From assembly GCF_004217135.1 (NCBI RefSeq), contig NZ_SHKK01000001.1:1798001-1862000 (forward strand): 64,000 nt of DNA. The letters run 5' to 3'. The stretch is from Micromonospora violae (GTDB lineage: Bacteria > Actinomycetota > Actinomycetes > Mycobacteriales > Micromonosporaceae). The notes below the pieces were generated by a model. That model ran no database searches. It was not told where the DNA came from and was given only the letters and a program-made list of their open reading frames with translations. Shown here one piece after another: positions 17,091 to 24,941 of the stretch; position 1 is the first letter of the stretch; the number at the start of each line of letters is the position of its first letter. The translations under genes were made by a program, and so were the position numbers.

Positions 17091-17504
17091 GTGTCGGTGG
17101 TGGCGGCTAGATTTCTGGGCATGGAAGAGCACAGCGATCGGCTCGACGTGCAGGTCAGCGTGGGGGAGCAGAGCGTCCTCATGCGGGTGGCCGGCGAGGT
17201 CGACATCGCCACGGTGGCCGCGCTCCGGTCCGCGCTGTGGTCCGCGCCGGCGCGCCCGGTGCTCCAACTGGATGTGGCCGGGCTGCGGCTGCTCTCCGCC
17301 GCTGGCGTCCGCGCGTTGCTCGCCGCGCACCTGCGTGTGCGGGCCCGTGGGGGCGAGCTGGTCCTGGTCGACCCGAGCCCGGTAGTGGCGCGTGTGCTGC
17401 GCGTCAGCGGGCTGCACCGGGTGATGCCGATTCTGGAGCGGCCCTCGGCAATCGACGCCGCACGTCGGCCGGTGGCCGCGACCGATCTGCAGTTGGCCGC
17501 CTGA
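17091..17504 (+). CDS. STAS-domain protein (anti-sigma factor antagonist-like)
   Basis: 137-residue protein that is almost entirely one STAS domain: VLMRVAGEVDIATVAALRSAL, LQLDVAGLRLLSAAGVRALLAAH, GELVLVDPSPVVARVLRVSGL. In canonical antagonists a phosphorylatable Ser or Thr follows D(x)S in the middle block; here the block reads GLRLLSAAGVRAL, so the serine is present. No kinase or sigma factor sits next to it, so its partner is unknown. The GTG at 17091 has CGGAGGGACGAAA directly upstream and is preferred over the ATG at 17121. Confidence 0.78.
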   Translation: MSVVAARFLGMEEHSDRLDVQVSVGEQSVLMRVAGEVDIATVAALRSALWSAPARPVLQLDVAGLRLLSAAGVRALLAAHLRVRARGGELVLVDPSPVVARVLRVSGLHRVMPILERPSAIDAARRPVAATDLQLAA

Positions 17505-17516
17505 GCTCGGCCGAGG

Positions 17517-17566
17517 GGGCGCCCCGCCGGGTCGTGGCCGGGTGCGGGGCCGCCGGCGGTGGCCGA
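17517..17566. terminator. Probable bidirectional terminator
   Basis: Imperfect inverted repeat with CCCCGC / GCGGGG at its core between the convergent STAS and FKBP genes. Confidence 0.4.
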
Positions 17567-17582
17567 CGACCCCGACCATCGG

Positions 17583-17975
17583 TCAGCGCACGCCGAGCAG
17601 GTCGACGACGAAGATCAGGGTCTCGCCCGGCTTGATGACGCCGGCGGCGCCCCGGTCGCCGTACCCCAGGTGCGGCGGGATGGTCAGCCGGCGGCGACCG
17701 CCGACCCGCATGCCGGCGACGCCCTGGTCCCACCCGGCGATGACCTGACCGCCGCCGAGCGGAAACTCGAACGCCTCGCCCCGGTTCCAGGACGAGTCGA
17801 ACTCGCCGCCGGTGGAGTGCGACACGCCGACGTAGTGCACGCTGACCAGCTGGCCCGGCTCGGCCTGCGGGCCGTCGCCCACGGTGATGTCCTCGATCAC
17901 GAGGTCGGCCGGCGGCGCACCCTCGATCGGACCAACCTCGGGCTTACCCGATCGGGCGCCTGCTGCCTGGTTCAT
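17583..17975 (-). CDS. FKBP-type peptidyl-prolyl cis-trans isomerase
   Basis: 130-residue cytosolic single-domain FKBP that accelerates proline isomerisation. Conserved binding-site residues are seen in VSVHYVGVSHSTGGEFDSSWNRG (Tyr and Asp), GQVIAGWDQGVAGMRVGGRRRLTIPPHLGYG (Val-Ile-Trp and Tyr) and IFVVDLLGV (Phe). No signal peptide. ATG at 17975 with AGGAGAT upstream. Confidence 0.9.
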   Translation of the reverse strand: MNQAAGARSGKPEVGPIEGAPPADLVIEDITVGDGPQAEPGQLVSVHYVGVSHSTGGEFDSSWNRGEAFEFPLGGGQVIAGWDQGVAGMRVGGRRRLTIPPHLGYGDRGAAGVIKPGETLIFVVDLLGVR

Positions 17976-18137
17976 GCGGGGATCTCCTGCCGTTCTGGGT
18001 GATGTGTCCGGTCACCGTCGATCCTGCCGGATCACACCTCACCGATGTGCGGCGGACCCGCCAGCTGCTCCGCGACCCGTCACCCGATCGGGCACCCAAG
18101 GGTCCCCGTGGCGCTGCCGAGCCGGGTCGACGACTCG

Positions 18138-18167
18138 GCGGGCGTCACCGGCACCGGTGACGCCCGC
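18138..18167 (-). terminator. Strong terminator after the DoxX-like gene
   Basis: Perfect 14-bp palindrome GCGGGCGTCACCGG / CCGGTGACGCCCGC with a 2-nt loop, 18 bp beyond the stop codon of the gene on the minus strand. Confidence 0.75.
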
Positions 18168-18185
18168 CTCGGGGTGTGCGCTGGT

Positions 18186-18728
18186 TCAGCGGAGCCAGGG
18201 CATCCGCCGGACGATCGGCAGGGCCGCCCACACCCGGCCGAGGCCCGCGGTGTCGCCGGCGTTGACCAGGGCCAGGACCGCCAGCACCGCGGCGTAGATC
18301 AGGTGGTCGTCCATGAAGGGGTTGTTCTCCGGAGGCAGTACGGCGGTCCACATCAGCACCAGCAGCAGCCCACCGGCCACGGCGGCGACCCGCATGCCGA
18401 TGCCGAGCAGCAGAGCGACACCGATGCCGGCCAGACCGACCATGAAGAGCCAGTCCGCCCAGGCGGCACCGGCGATCGCGGTGTAGACGTCCGTGAACGG
18501 CCCGGTCACACCGAAGGTCAGGAACCCCTTGGTGGGGCTGCCCCCGTTGATCCAGGCGTTCTTCGACTCGGTGGCCAGACCGAAGCCGAACATCTTGTCG
18601 AGGAAGGCCCAGAGGAAGATCCAGCCGAGCGCCAGCCGGGTGCCGGCCAGGAGGTACCGGACGGCCCGGTCGTGGGTGGCCTTCGGAGCGGTGTTCCCGG
18701 CGGTGGCCCGCTCGATCGTCGCGGTCAT
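18186..18728 (-). CDS. DoxX-like integral membrane protein
   Basis: 180-residue membrane protein with about four hydrophobic segments (LALGWIFLWAFLDKMFG, ADWLFMVGLAGIGVALLLGIGM, VAAVAGGLLLVLMWTAVL, DHLIYAAVLAVLALV). The order and the WIFLWAFLDKMFG motif fit the DoxX/thiosulfate:quinone oxidoreductase subunit family found in actinobacteria. Function in this organism is unknown. ATG at 18728 is preceded by GGAG with a short spacer and AAGGGA further up. Single-gene unit. Confidence 0.7.
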   Translation of the reverse strand: MTATIERATAGNTAPKATHDRAVRYLLAGTRLALGWIFLWAFLDKMFGFGLATESKNAWINGGSPTKGFLTFGVTGPFTDVYTAIAGAAWADWLFMVGLAGIGVALLLGIGMRVAAVAGGLLLVLMWTAVLPPENNPFMDDHLIYAAVLAVLALVNAGDTAGLGRVWAALPIVRRMPWLR

Positions 18729-19025
18729 GGTCTCCACGTCCCTTCTAGCTTCGCACCGCGCTTCCCGGTGGCATCTCCAGTGGACGCCCGCGGCGTTCTC
18801 CACGGCAGGGCCGACAGACCGCAACGGCCCGGGACGTTCGACCCCCTCCGGCCCGGCGGCCCTGCCGACGGTCCGCGCCCGGTCGGGTGTCCGAGTCGTA
18901 CCGCAGGCAGCGGGCGACCCGACTTCGTCGGACCGTCCGTTGCCTGCTCGGGCGGTCACCTAGGCTCGGGAAGGGCCGGCCGGCCTGGTGACGGGCACGG
19001 CACGGGGGCGATGCGGAGGGCGTCG
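18729..19025. other. Divergent intergenic region (DoxX-like / TerC)
   Basis: About 300 bp without a credible gene. I looked for a manganese (yybP-ykoY) riboswitch ahead of the TerC gene and did not find its conserved loops. Promoters for both genes presumably lie here. Confidence 0.4.
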
Positions 19026-19961
19026 GTGGCGGAGGCGACGGTCGCGGTCCCACTCTGGGCCTGGGCTGCGGTCGGCGCGGTGATCGCGGTGATGCTCGCC
19101 GTGGATGTGCTCCTGCACCGGGACAACCACGTCATCGAGCTCCGTGAGGCGCTGCTGTGGAGCGCCGTCTGGATCGGCGCGGGTCTGCTGTTCGGGTTGG
19201 TCGTCTGGTGGGGCATCGGCGGTGATCCGGCCATCGCGTACTACTCCGGTTACCTGCTGGAGAAGGCGCTCTCGGTGGACAACGTGTTCGTCTTCGCGCT
19301 GCTCTTCGGCTACTTCCAGGTGCCGTCGGGCTACCAGCACAAGGTGCTGTTCTGGGGTGTGGTGGGGGCGCTCGTCTTCCGGCTGCTGTTCATCTTCGCC
19401 GGTGCCGAGTTGCTGGACCGGCTCACCTGGGCCGGGTTCGTGCTGGGCGCGTTCCTGATCTGGACCGGCTGGCGGCTGGCCGTACGCGGAAAGCCGGACG
19501 TCGACCCGGACCGCAACGTCGTGGTCCGGCTCTTCCGGCGGCTGGTGCCCACCGACGCCCGCTACCACGGGGATCGGTTCACCGCCCGCGTGGCCGGCCG
19601 GCGCGTGGCGACGTTGCTGCTGGTGGCGCTCGTCGCCATCGAGGCCACCGACGTGGTCTTCGCCATCGACTCGGTGGCGGCGATCCTCGCCATCACCACC
19701 AACACCTTCCTGGTCTGGACGGCCACCGCGTTCGCCGTGCTGGGGCTGCGCAGCCTCTACTTCTGCCTCGCCGGGCTGCTGCGACACTTCGGCTACCTGC
19801 GGTACGGGCTCGCGCTGCTGCTGGCCTTCGCCGGGCTGAAGCTGATTCTCGCCGAGACACCGGTGGGCAAGCTTCCGGTCTGGTTGACCCTGGCCGTGGT
19901 GCTGCTGACCCTGGCGGTCTCCATCGGCGCCAGCACGGTGGCCGCCCGCCGTCGGCGGTGA
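19026..19961 (+). CDS. TerC family integral membrane protein
   Basis: 311-residue protein with eight or nine transmembrane segments and the family motifs YLLEKALSVDNVFVFALLF and ALVAIEATDVVFAIDSVAAILAIT, whose acidic residues sit in the membrane. TerC/Alx-type proteins are linked to tellurite resistance and, in better studied cases, Mn2+ export or metal loading of exported proteins. The GTG at 19026 is preceded by GGAGGG at 5 nt; an in-frame ATG lies five codons upstream at 19011 with weaker spacing. Single-gene unit. Confidence 0.82.
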   Translation: MAEATVAVPLWAWAAVGAVIAVMLAVDVLLHRDNHVIELREALLWSAVWIGAGLLFGLVVWWGIGGDPAIAYYSGYLLEKALSVDNVFVFALLFGYFQVPSGYQHKVLFWGVVGALVFRLLFIFAGAELLDRLTWAGFVLGAFLIWTGWRLAVRGKPDVDPDRNVVVRLFRRLVPTDARYHGDRFTARVAGRRVATLLLVALVAIEATDVVFAIDSVAAILAITTNTFLVWTATAFAVLGLRSLYFCLAGLLRHFGYLRYGLALLLAFAGLKLILAETPVGKLPVWLTLAVVLLTLAVSIGASTVAARRRR

Positions 19962-20001
19962 ACCGGTACGGCTCGTCGGAAGCACCAGAACCTCGGGCGG
20001 G

Positions 20002-20562
20002 TCAGGAGGGACCGGGCTCGACGCGGGCGGTCACGTCGAGGTGCGCCGGTTGGCAGTCGGCCGTGGCCGCGAATCGGCGGACCGCGGCGCGTACGTGCTC
20101 GCGTACGCCAGCGGCCGGTGCGTCGGCGGTGAGGTCCACCCGGATCCACAGGTCGGGGTGCGGTGGCGTGCCGGTGAGCACCACCCGGGCCCGGCGTACC
20201 CCGGGGTTGTCGGTCAGGTCACGGACCAGCGCGTCGGCCAGCACGTCGGCGGCCAGCCGGGTCCGGCCCGACCGGCGTCCGGGCTGGCTCAGGGTGCCGC
20301 GCAGCGCACCGCCGGGACCGCCGAGTTCCCGGGCCAGCAGGCGCTGCCCGGCCAGGGCGACCAGCAGCCCGGCGACCGCCGCGGCCAGGGTGCTCCACGG
20401 CGCGGCCATCCGCCATCGGCTGACCAGGTCGGCGCTGAGCAGCGCCGCCGTCGGGTCGACGCCGGGCAGCGCGCCGAGGCTGGCAGCCAGCGCCGCCGCC
20501 GCGCCCGCCACCATCAGCAGCGCGATGATGGTCCACAACAGTCGGTGCCCGGCGTTGGTCAC
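20002..20562 (-). CDS. Asp23/Gls24-associated membrane anchor protein (AmaP-like)
   Basis: 186-residue protein with two N-terminal transmembrane helices (about 8-30 and 58-75) and a C-terminal soluble domain (VRDLTDNPGVRRARVVLTGTPPHPDLWIRVDLTADA...). AmaP-type anchors hold Asp23/Gls24 proteins at the membrane in Gram-positive bacteria. It is the last of four overlapping genes; its GTG overlaps the previous stop by four bases. Assignment rests on architecture and operon context rather than strong sequence recognition. Confidence 0.6.
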   Translation of the reverse strand: MTNAGHRLLWTIIALLMVAGAAAALAASLGALPGVDPTAALLSADLVSRWRMAAPWSTLAAAVAGLLVALAGQRLLARELGGPGGALRGTLSQPGRRSGRTRLAADVLADALVRDLTDNPGVRRARVVLTGTPPHPDLWIRVDLTADAPAAGVREHVRAAVRRFAATADCQPAHLDVTARVEPGPS

Positions 20563-21080
20563 GCCGGCCGCCGTCGAGGCAGCAGCCGGACGTCGACCCG
20601 GGTGGGACGGGGTGCGGTGAGGCGGTGCAACTCCTGGTGCACGGCGAACTCAATCTCCGCCCGGGCTGCCGGGTCGCCGGTCGCGCGGACCCGGGGACGC
20701 CACTGGTCGCCGCGCCGTCGGACCCGCACGCGGGCGCGGCGGACGCCCGGCACCGCGCCCACAGCGTTCGCGAGCCGCCGCTCCACACCGCGGCGGTGCA
20801 GGTACCACCCGTCGCGTTCGTCGGTGCGCAGGCGGACCGGCGCCCAGCGGCGCAACTGGGCGACGAGGATGGCCAGGCCCACCAGCAGGGCCCCGCCGGC
20901 CACGGTCCGGACCGTGGGGTCGTGCCACCGGATGCCGCTGAGCGCGTTGACCCAGCCGGTGATGTCGACCGGTGTGGGGCGGTCCAGGCTGAGCAGCAGC
21001 GCCTGGACGGCCACCGCCAGACCGCCGACCAGCAGGGCGCTGGCCAACAGCACCGAGGCGACCCGGTTGGCGGTGCGCAT
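20559..21080 (-). CDS. DUF6286-like membrane protein of the Gls24 operon
   Basis: 173-residue protein with two transmembrane helices (about 7-30 and 60-80) and a basic soluble C-terminal domain (VRLRTDERDGWYLHRRGVERRLANAVGAVPGVRRARVRVRRRG). The GxxRARVRV strand resembles the Asp23/Gls24 core, so both membrane proteins in the operon may carry a Gls24-like fold. Starts with ATG at 21080, one base beyond the gls24 stop. Function unknown; likely part of an envelope-stress assembly. Confidence 0.6.
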   Translation of the reverse strand: MRTANRVASVLLASALLVGGLAVAVQALLLSLDRPTPVDITGWVNALSGIRWHDPTVRTVAGGALLVGLAILVAQLRRWAPVRLRTDERDGWYLHRRGVERRLANAVGAVPGVRRARVRVRRRGDQWRPRVRATGDPAARAEIEFAVHQELHRLTAPRPTRVDVRLLPRRRPA

Positions 21081-21081
21081 C

Positions 21082-21534
21082 TCAGCCGTCCTCCGCCGCG
21101 AGGACGCCGGTTCCGGACCCGTCGACAGCGCCGCCTTCGGACCCGTCGACAGCGCCGGCTCCGGGCCCGTCGACAGCGCCGCCTCCGGGCCCGTCGACAC
21201 CGGGGACGAGCAGGTCGTCGACGGTCACGGTCAGCACCGTCACGGTGAGCCCGGTCTGGGCGGCCACCTGGTCGGCGACCACGGTCCGGACCGCCTCGGC
21301 GATCGTCGGCACGCTGTGTCCGTACCAGGTGATCAGGTGCAGGTCGAGACCGACGGACCGGTCGTCCAGGCGGACCGCCGCCGGGCGGACGACGGACACG
21401 CCCGGCACGAGGCTGGCCGTCCGCACCGCGATCCGCGCGACGTCCGCCGCGTCGTCCGGGCGACGTGCCGGAACGGTCGTCGCGGCGGCGAGTCCGGTGC
21501 CGGGGGCCGTCCCCGGGGTTGGGCGGGTGGTCAT
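21082..21534 (-). CDS. Asp23/Gls24 family envelope stress response protein
   Basis: 150-residue protein with the family core RIAVRTASLVPGVSVVRPAAVRLDDRSVGLDLHLITWYGHSVPTIAEAVRTVVADQVAAQTGLTVTVLTVTVDDL (described by position: residues about 34-105). Asp23/Gls24 proteins are abundant, membrane-associated factors of general or alkaline stress. The C-terminal 40 residues are an in-frame repeat of an eight-residue unit, GAVDGPGG-like. It overlaps the upstream small membrane gene by four bases. Confidence 0.78.
   Translation of the reverse strand: MTTRPTPGTAPGTGLAAATTVPARRPDDAADVARIAVRTASLVPGVSVVRPAAVRLDDRSVGLDLHLITWYGHSVPTIAEAVRTVVADQVAAQTGLTVTVLTVTVDDLLVPGVDGPGGGAVDGPGAGAVDGSEGGAVDGSGTGVLAAEDG
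21115..21200 (-). repeat. In-frame 24-bp repeat in the Gls24-family gene
   Basis: About 3.5 copies of a 24-bp unit around CCCGTCGACAGCGCCG encode the VDGPGGGA/VDGSEGGA octapeptide at the C-terminus. Each copy carries a GTCGAC site. Likely a flexible acidic tail whose length can change by slippage. Confidence 0.8.
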
Positions 21535-21722
21535 CGGCGTCGCCGAGCATTGGCGCGGCGGTCGCCGAGACCGGTCACCGCGAGGTCACCGTCGAGTACC
21601 CGCACGACCAGCCACCCGAGCAGGCCGGCGAGGACGGCCAGGGCCGCCACGCCGACGCCGCCGAGCGCCCAGAGCGCCACGGCGAGGAACCCGGCGAGGA
21701 AGCCGAACTGCTGTCGCGACAT
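21531..21722 (-). CDS. Small membrane protein (DUF2273-like), first gene of the Gls24 operon
   Basis: 63 residues: MSRQQFGFLAGFLAVALWAL followed by a second hydrophobic segment (VAALAVLAGLLGWLVVRVL) and a basic tail ending RRANARRRR. DUF2273-type small membrane proteins accompany asp23/gls24 genes in many Gram-positives. ATG at 21722 with GGAGGTGACC directly upstream; the stop overlaps the gls24 start. The candidate CRP-type site lies 76 bp upstream. Confidence 0.7.
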   Translation of the reverse strand: MSRQQFGFLAGFLAVALWALGGVGVAALAVLAGLLGWLVVRVLDGDLAVTGLGDRRANARRRR

Positions 21723-21797
21723 GGTCACCTCCGGGCCGGTCCGGTGCTGGCGGTCGCTGGATACACCCGGCGGCCATCCCTGGAACGTCGGCGCTAC

Positions 21798-21813
21798 TGT
21801 GATCCCGGTCACA
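21798..21813. promoter_or_regulatory. CRP/GlxR-type operator TGTGA-N6-TCACA
   Basis: TGTGATCCCGGTCACA, an exact match to the consensus of cAMP-receptor-type regulators (Crp in Streptomyces and mycobacteria, GlxR in corynebacteria). It lies between the divergent Gls24 operon and the DUF2726-like gene, about 75 bp from each start. Confidence 0.6.
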
Positions 21814-21886
21814 TCAGAAGTCGGTGGCCCATGATCGACCACCTAGACTCGGCCCGGCTCGACCGACCGGCGGATGGATCAGGCAG

Positions 21887-22762
21887 ATGACGAGCATCGG
21901 GAGCGACGACCGCGGCTGGCTGCGGGCGATGCCCGCCGAGGCGGGGCGCGACGCGCTGCTCAGCCGCGCCGGGCACCGGGTCCTCACGGCGCGCCGGCTC
22001 AGCGACCTGGTCCAGGGCCGTCCACCCGGTGTCACCGGCAGCCAGTGGACCTCGGCGAGCCGAGTCAGCTTCGACTTCGTGGTCTACGCCGTCGACACCG
22101 GCCGCCCGATCGTCGCCGTGAAGATTGGCCCGGAGCCCTCCGCCGGCTCGGCCGAGCAGCGCCTGGAGCGACTCACGGACGCGGTCAGCGCCGCCGTCGA
22201 CCTCCCCGTGCTGCGGATCGGTTCACCGACGTTGCGCGCCGCCGAGCACGGCCGCCGCCTGGTCGAGTACCTCATCGACGCGCGCACCTACACGGCCGGC
22301 GAGGCCACCGTCACCGGGACCGAACCGGCCCCGGTGGGCTTCCGGGACATCCTGGGCCGGCTGCCGGACGGGCGTACCGGGCCGGTCAACGACCTCGGCG
22401 CGCTGACCCGGGCGGCGGCGGTCGAGGCGTACGTGGCCGGGCAGGTGGCCGACCCGATCGTGCGAGGGCTGCACGTCCGCTGGGTGGACGGGCCCGCCCA
22501 GGGCTGGAGTTGGGTGCAGGTACGCCCCAACTCGTGCCTCATCGAGCGGGTCTCGGTCACCGAACACCGCTTCTCCTGCGGCGTTGACGCGGCGCGGCTG
22601 GCCGAGGATCTCGCCACCGTCGCCGTCGGGGAACGACTGCGGGACAACGCGATCGCGGACCTGCTGCCGCGCGCCGAGTGGACCGCGCAGATCGCCGCGC
22701 TGAGTCAGCGCCGCCACGAACTGGTCGGCGGGTTCGCCTTCGACCACCTCTGCGCCGACTGA
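21887..22762 (+). CDS. Hypothetical protein with DUF2726-like nuclease fold
   Basis: 291 residues, no signal peptide or membrane segment. The section VSFDFVVYAVDTGRPIVAVKIG...RLERLTDAVSAAVDLPVLRIGSP (about 60-125) has the layout of DUF2726/restriction-endonuclease-like domains: a buried strand ending in an acidic residue, a second strand with the position of the D/E-x-K motif (here VAVKIG), then a helix and a strand. The acidic residue before the lysine is missing, so nuclease activity is doubtful. The rest is not recognised. The start ATG at 21887 lies in a short leader; divergent from the Gls24 operon. Confidence 0.5.
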   Translation: MTSIGSDDRGWLRAMPAEAGRDALLSRAGHRVLTARRLSDLVQGRPPGVTGSQWTSASRVSFDFVVYAVDTGRPIVAVKIGPEPSAGSAEQRLERLTDAVSAAVDLPVLRIGSPTLRAAEHGRRLVEYLIDARTYTAGEATVTGTEPAPVGFRDILGRLPDGRTGPVNDLGALTRAAAVEAYVAGQVADPIVRGLHVRWVDGPAQGWSWVQVRPNSCLIERVSVTEHRFSCGVDAARLAEDLATVAVGERLRDNAIADLLPRAEWTAQIAALSQRRHELVGGFAFDHLCAD

Positions 22763-23056
22763 TCGTCGTCCGTTTCACCTGCTGATCTCTGCTCCGCGCC
22801 GCCTCCGGGTCGGGTCGCGGCAATTTCCTGTGCGTCTGTTGAACCTTCCCGGCCGTGGCCCCGTACTCCTGCGCGAATGAACAGGATCTCCCCATCCGCG
22901 TCCACCGGGCGCGGGAGACGGTGCGGAAAGGGCATCGTCGGCCATCGACGCATTACCGGGTAGGTCACGGTGGGTCGCTGCCGCGGCGTGCCACACACAT
23001 CCGTCGGTCCGCCGAGGGCAGAAATCCACTACCGGATCGAGAAGGAGAGCAATTCG
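22763..23056. other. Intergenic region before the secreted linker protein
   Basis: 294 bp without a supportable gene. It becomes less G+C-rich towards 22860-22900 and near 23040-23056, where GAAGGAGAGC provides the downstream ribosome binding site. Promoter sequences for the secreted protein presumably lie here. Confidence 0.4.
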
Positions 23057-24331
23057 ATGCGCAGGTCCACTCGGGCGCGCCGGCCTTCCGGCAACGCGCG
23101 GAGCAAGCGTCTGCTGGCAGTTGTCGGCACGCTCGCGGTCTTCGGCGGAGTTGTCGCCGTGACTCAGATTTCGTCGGCCCAGGACCGGCGGACAAATAAG
23201 CCACGCCCGGCCGCTGGGCAGTGCGTGGAGCCGAGCCCGGGCGCGACCGCGCCCAGTGGCGGCTCGACCAGCCGGACCTGGCAGAACGGTCGGTGGGTGC
23301 GCAATCACTGGGGTGACGGACAGCAGTCGGTCCCCGAGTGCGAGGACGGCAAGGACGGCACGGTCGGCACCGGCACGGCCATCGCCTGTCCGGATGTGGC
23401 GGCCAAGCTGCCGCAGGTGCCGGACCGGGCGCGGGCCGAGGTGGACCGCAACCTCGCCCAGTTGCAGACCCAGATCGCCGAGGCGGACCGCCGGCTGGCC
23501 GCCGAGGGCAACAAGGGTGAGGCGTTCATCCGCAACGCGATCCTCCAGCCGCTGGCCGGCAAGCGCCGCGCCGTGCTGGACCGGATCACCACCGCCATCG
23601 ACCGGGTGGGACCCCGGCCGCAGGGCCTCGCGCAGCTCGCCCAGTGCCAGGTGCGGCCGACCGGCAACAACGGCGGCGGCAGCACTCCCACCAGCAGCCC
23701 CGGTGGCGGCAACAACGGCGGCGGCAACAACGGCGGTGGCAACAACGGTGGCGGTAACAACGGCGGTGGCACCGAGCCCGGCGCCGGCCTCGGCGTGCTC
23801 GCCAACGACTGCGACGAGAGCCGGCTCCAGCCGCACGACGGTTTCCAGACCGGCAACCGCTGCGTGAGCACCGAGTTCGGTGAGGTCGGTGCGGCGGCCA
23901 ACAACCCGTCGCTGCTGATCACCCAGTTCCCCGAGCAGGTCGGCCAGAACCAGCCCTTCACCCTGCGGGTCAGCACCCGCAACCTGGTCCGGGACCGCTT
24001 CCTGGCCGCCGGTCAGGGTGGCTACTACGTGGAGAGCTCGCTGCTCAACGACCAGGGCCTGGTCCGTGGCCACTTCCATACGGCCTGCCGGATGCTGAAC
24101 AGCCTGACCGCTCCGCCGGAGCCGCAGGAGGTGCCCGCGTTCTTCGTCGCGACCGAGGACGGCGGTGGTGGCGCCCAGCCGGACGAGGTGACGATCCAGG
24201 TTCCGGGCCTGCCGCAGTCGGGTACCGCCCAGTGCTCGGTCTGGGCCGGTGACGGCTCGCACCGCCTGCCGATGATGGAGCGGGCGAACCAGACCCCCGC
24301 CTTCGACTCGGTGCGCATCGACGTCAACTGA
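23057..24331 (+). CDS. Secreted protein of unknown function with Gly/Asn repeat linker
   Basis: 424 residues. A positively charged N-terminus and hydrophobic core (LLAVVGTLAVFGGVVAVTQISSAQ, about 22-45) give a Sec signal peptide with cleavage near SSAQ-D. A helical domain (about 105-200, with RAEVDRNLAQLQTQIAEADRRLAAEG predicted coiled coil) is joined by a GGGNN repeat linker (about 215-240) to a C-terminal domain (about 245-424) containing HFHTACRMLNS and several Cys. The C-terminal part resembles no family I can name with confidence. ATG at 23057 has GAAGGAGAG upstream. Two powerful hairpins follow. Confidence 0.7.
   Translation: MRRSTRARRPSGNARSKRLLAVVGTLAVFGGVVAVTQISSAQDRRTNKPRPAAGQCVEPSPGATAPSGGSTSRTWQNGRWVRNHWGDGQQSVPECEDGKDGTVGTGTAIACPDVAAKLPQVPDRARAEVDRNLAQLQTQIAEADRRLAAEGNKGEAFIRNAILQPLAGKRRAVLDRITTAIDRVGPRPQGLAQLAQCQVRPTGNNGGGSTPTSSPGGGNNGGGNNGGGNNGGGNNGGGTEPGAGLGVLANDCDESRLQPHDGFQTGNRCVSTEFGEVGAAANNPSLLITQFPEQVGQNQPFTLRVSTRNLVRDRFLAAGQGGYYVESSLLNDQGLVRGHFHTACRMLNSLTAPPEPQEVPAFFVATEDGGGGAQPDEVTIQVPGLPQSGTAQCSVWAGDGSHRLPMMERANQTPAFDSVRIDVN
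23704..23770 (+). repeat. In-frame 15-bp repeat encoding GGGNN
   Basis: Four to five copies of GGCGGCGGCAACAAC-like units with silent changes between copies, forming a flexible inter-domain linker. Confidence 0.85.
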
Positions 24332-24343
24332 GCTGACGTGGCC

Positions 24344-24379
24344 GCGGCGGCCGGCCACCCTCGGGTGGCCGGCCGCCGC
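24344..24379 (+). terminator. Terminator after the secreted protein
   Basis: Perfect 17-bp arms GCGGCGGCCGGCCACCC / GGGTGGCCGGCCGCCGC with a 2-nt loop, 12 bp after the stop. Confidence 0.8.
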
Positions 24380-24403
24380 GTCGCTTCGGGTGCCCGGACA
24401 AAC

Positions 24404-24438
24404 GACGGGGCCCCGGCCGTTTCCGGCGGGGCCCCGTC
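24404..24438 (-). terminator. Terminator after lsr2
   Basis: Perfect 12-bp arms GACGGGGCCCCG / CGGGGCCCCGTC, 11 bp beyond the lsr2 stop. Together with the hairpin at 24344-24379 it separates two convergent genes. Confidence 0.8.
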
Positions 24439-24449
24439 GTCGAGCCCGG

Positions 24450-24797
24450 TCAGCGGCTCTTGTACGCCTCGACGACCTCAACCGGGATCCGGCCCCGCTC
24501 GGAAATCTTGTAGCCGTTCTTGACGGCCCATTCCCGGATGGCCCGGTTCTGCTCCCGATCCATTCCCGCGCCAGCGGGTCGCCCCGGCCGCCGGACCGAA
24601 CGCGCGCTCTCCACCGGGCCGCGCCCGATCCGCCGACCCGCATTGATGTACGGATCCAGCGCCTTGCGCAGGACGCCGGCATTCTCGTCGGAGACATCGA
24701 TCGTGTAGGCCACGCCGTCGAGACTGAACTCGACCGTCCGGTCGGCCTTCCCACCGTCGAGGTCGTCGGTCAGGACCGTGATTACTTTTCTCGCCAT
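24450..24797 (-). CDS. lsr2: Lsr2 nucleoid-associated protein
   Basis: 115-residue H-NS-like protein of actinobacteria that binds the minor groove of A+T-rich DNA, bridges it and silences transcription, often of acquired genes. The N-terminal dimerisation domain ([32 protein letters not shown]) and the C-terminal DNA-binding domain with the RGR hook ([15 protein letters not shown]) are both complete. Linker residues about 55-75 are basic and Gly-rich. ATG at 24797 with GGGAG upstream. Confidence 0.95.
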   Translation of the reverse strand: MARKVITVLTDDLDGGKADRTVEFSLDGVAYTIDVSDENAGVLRKALDPYINAGRRIGRGPVESARSVRRPGRPAGAGMDREQNRAIREWAVKNGYKISERGRIPVEVVEAYKSR

Positions 24798-24941
24798 TGC
24801 CGATTACTCCCTGTGTGCGGCGGGATGTGTCCAAAGTCTGACCTATCACCCCGGTAATCCGCAACAATATGCCTCCCATTCATTCGGCGCGTCGCGATTC
24901 CGTTACCGAGCAAAACCAGGAATCGGTTCGGAGGCGAGGTG

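Noticed and set aside
18729..19025. Manganese riboswitch ahead of the TerC gene
   Set aside because: The yybP-ykoY conserved loop sequences were not found.
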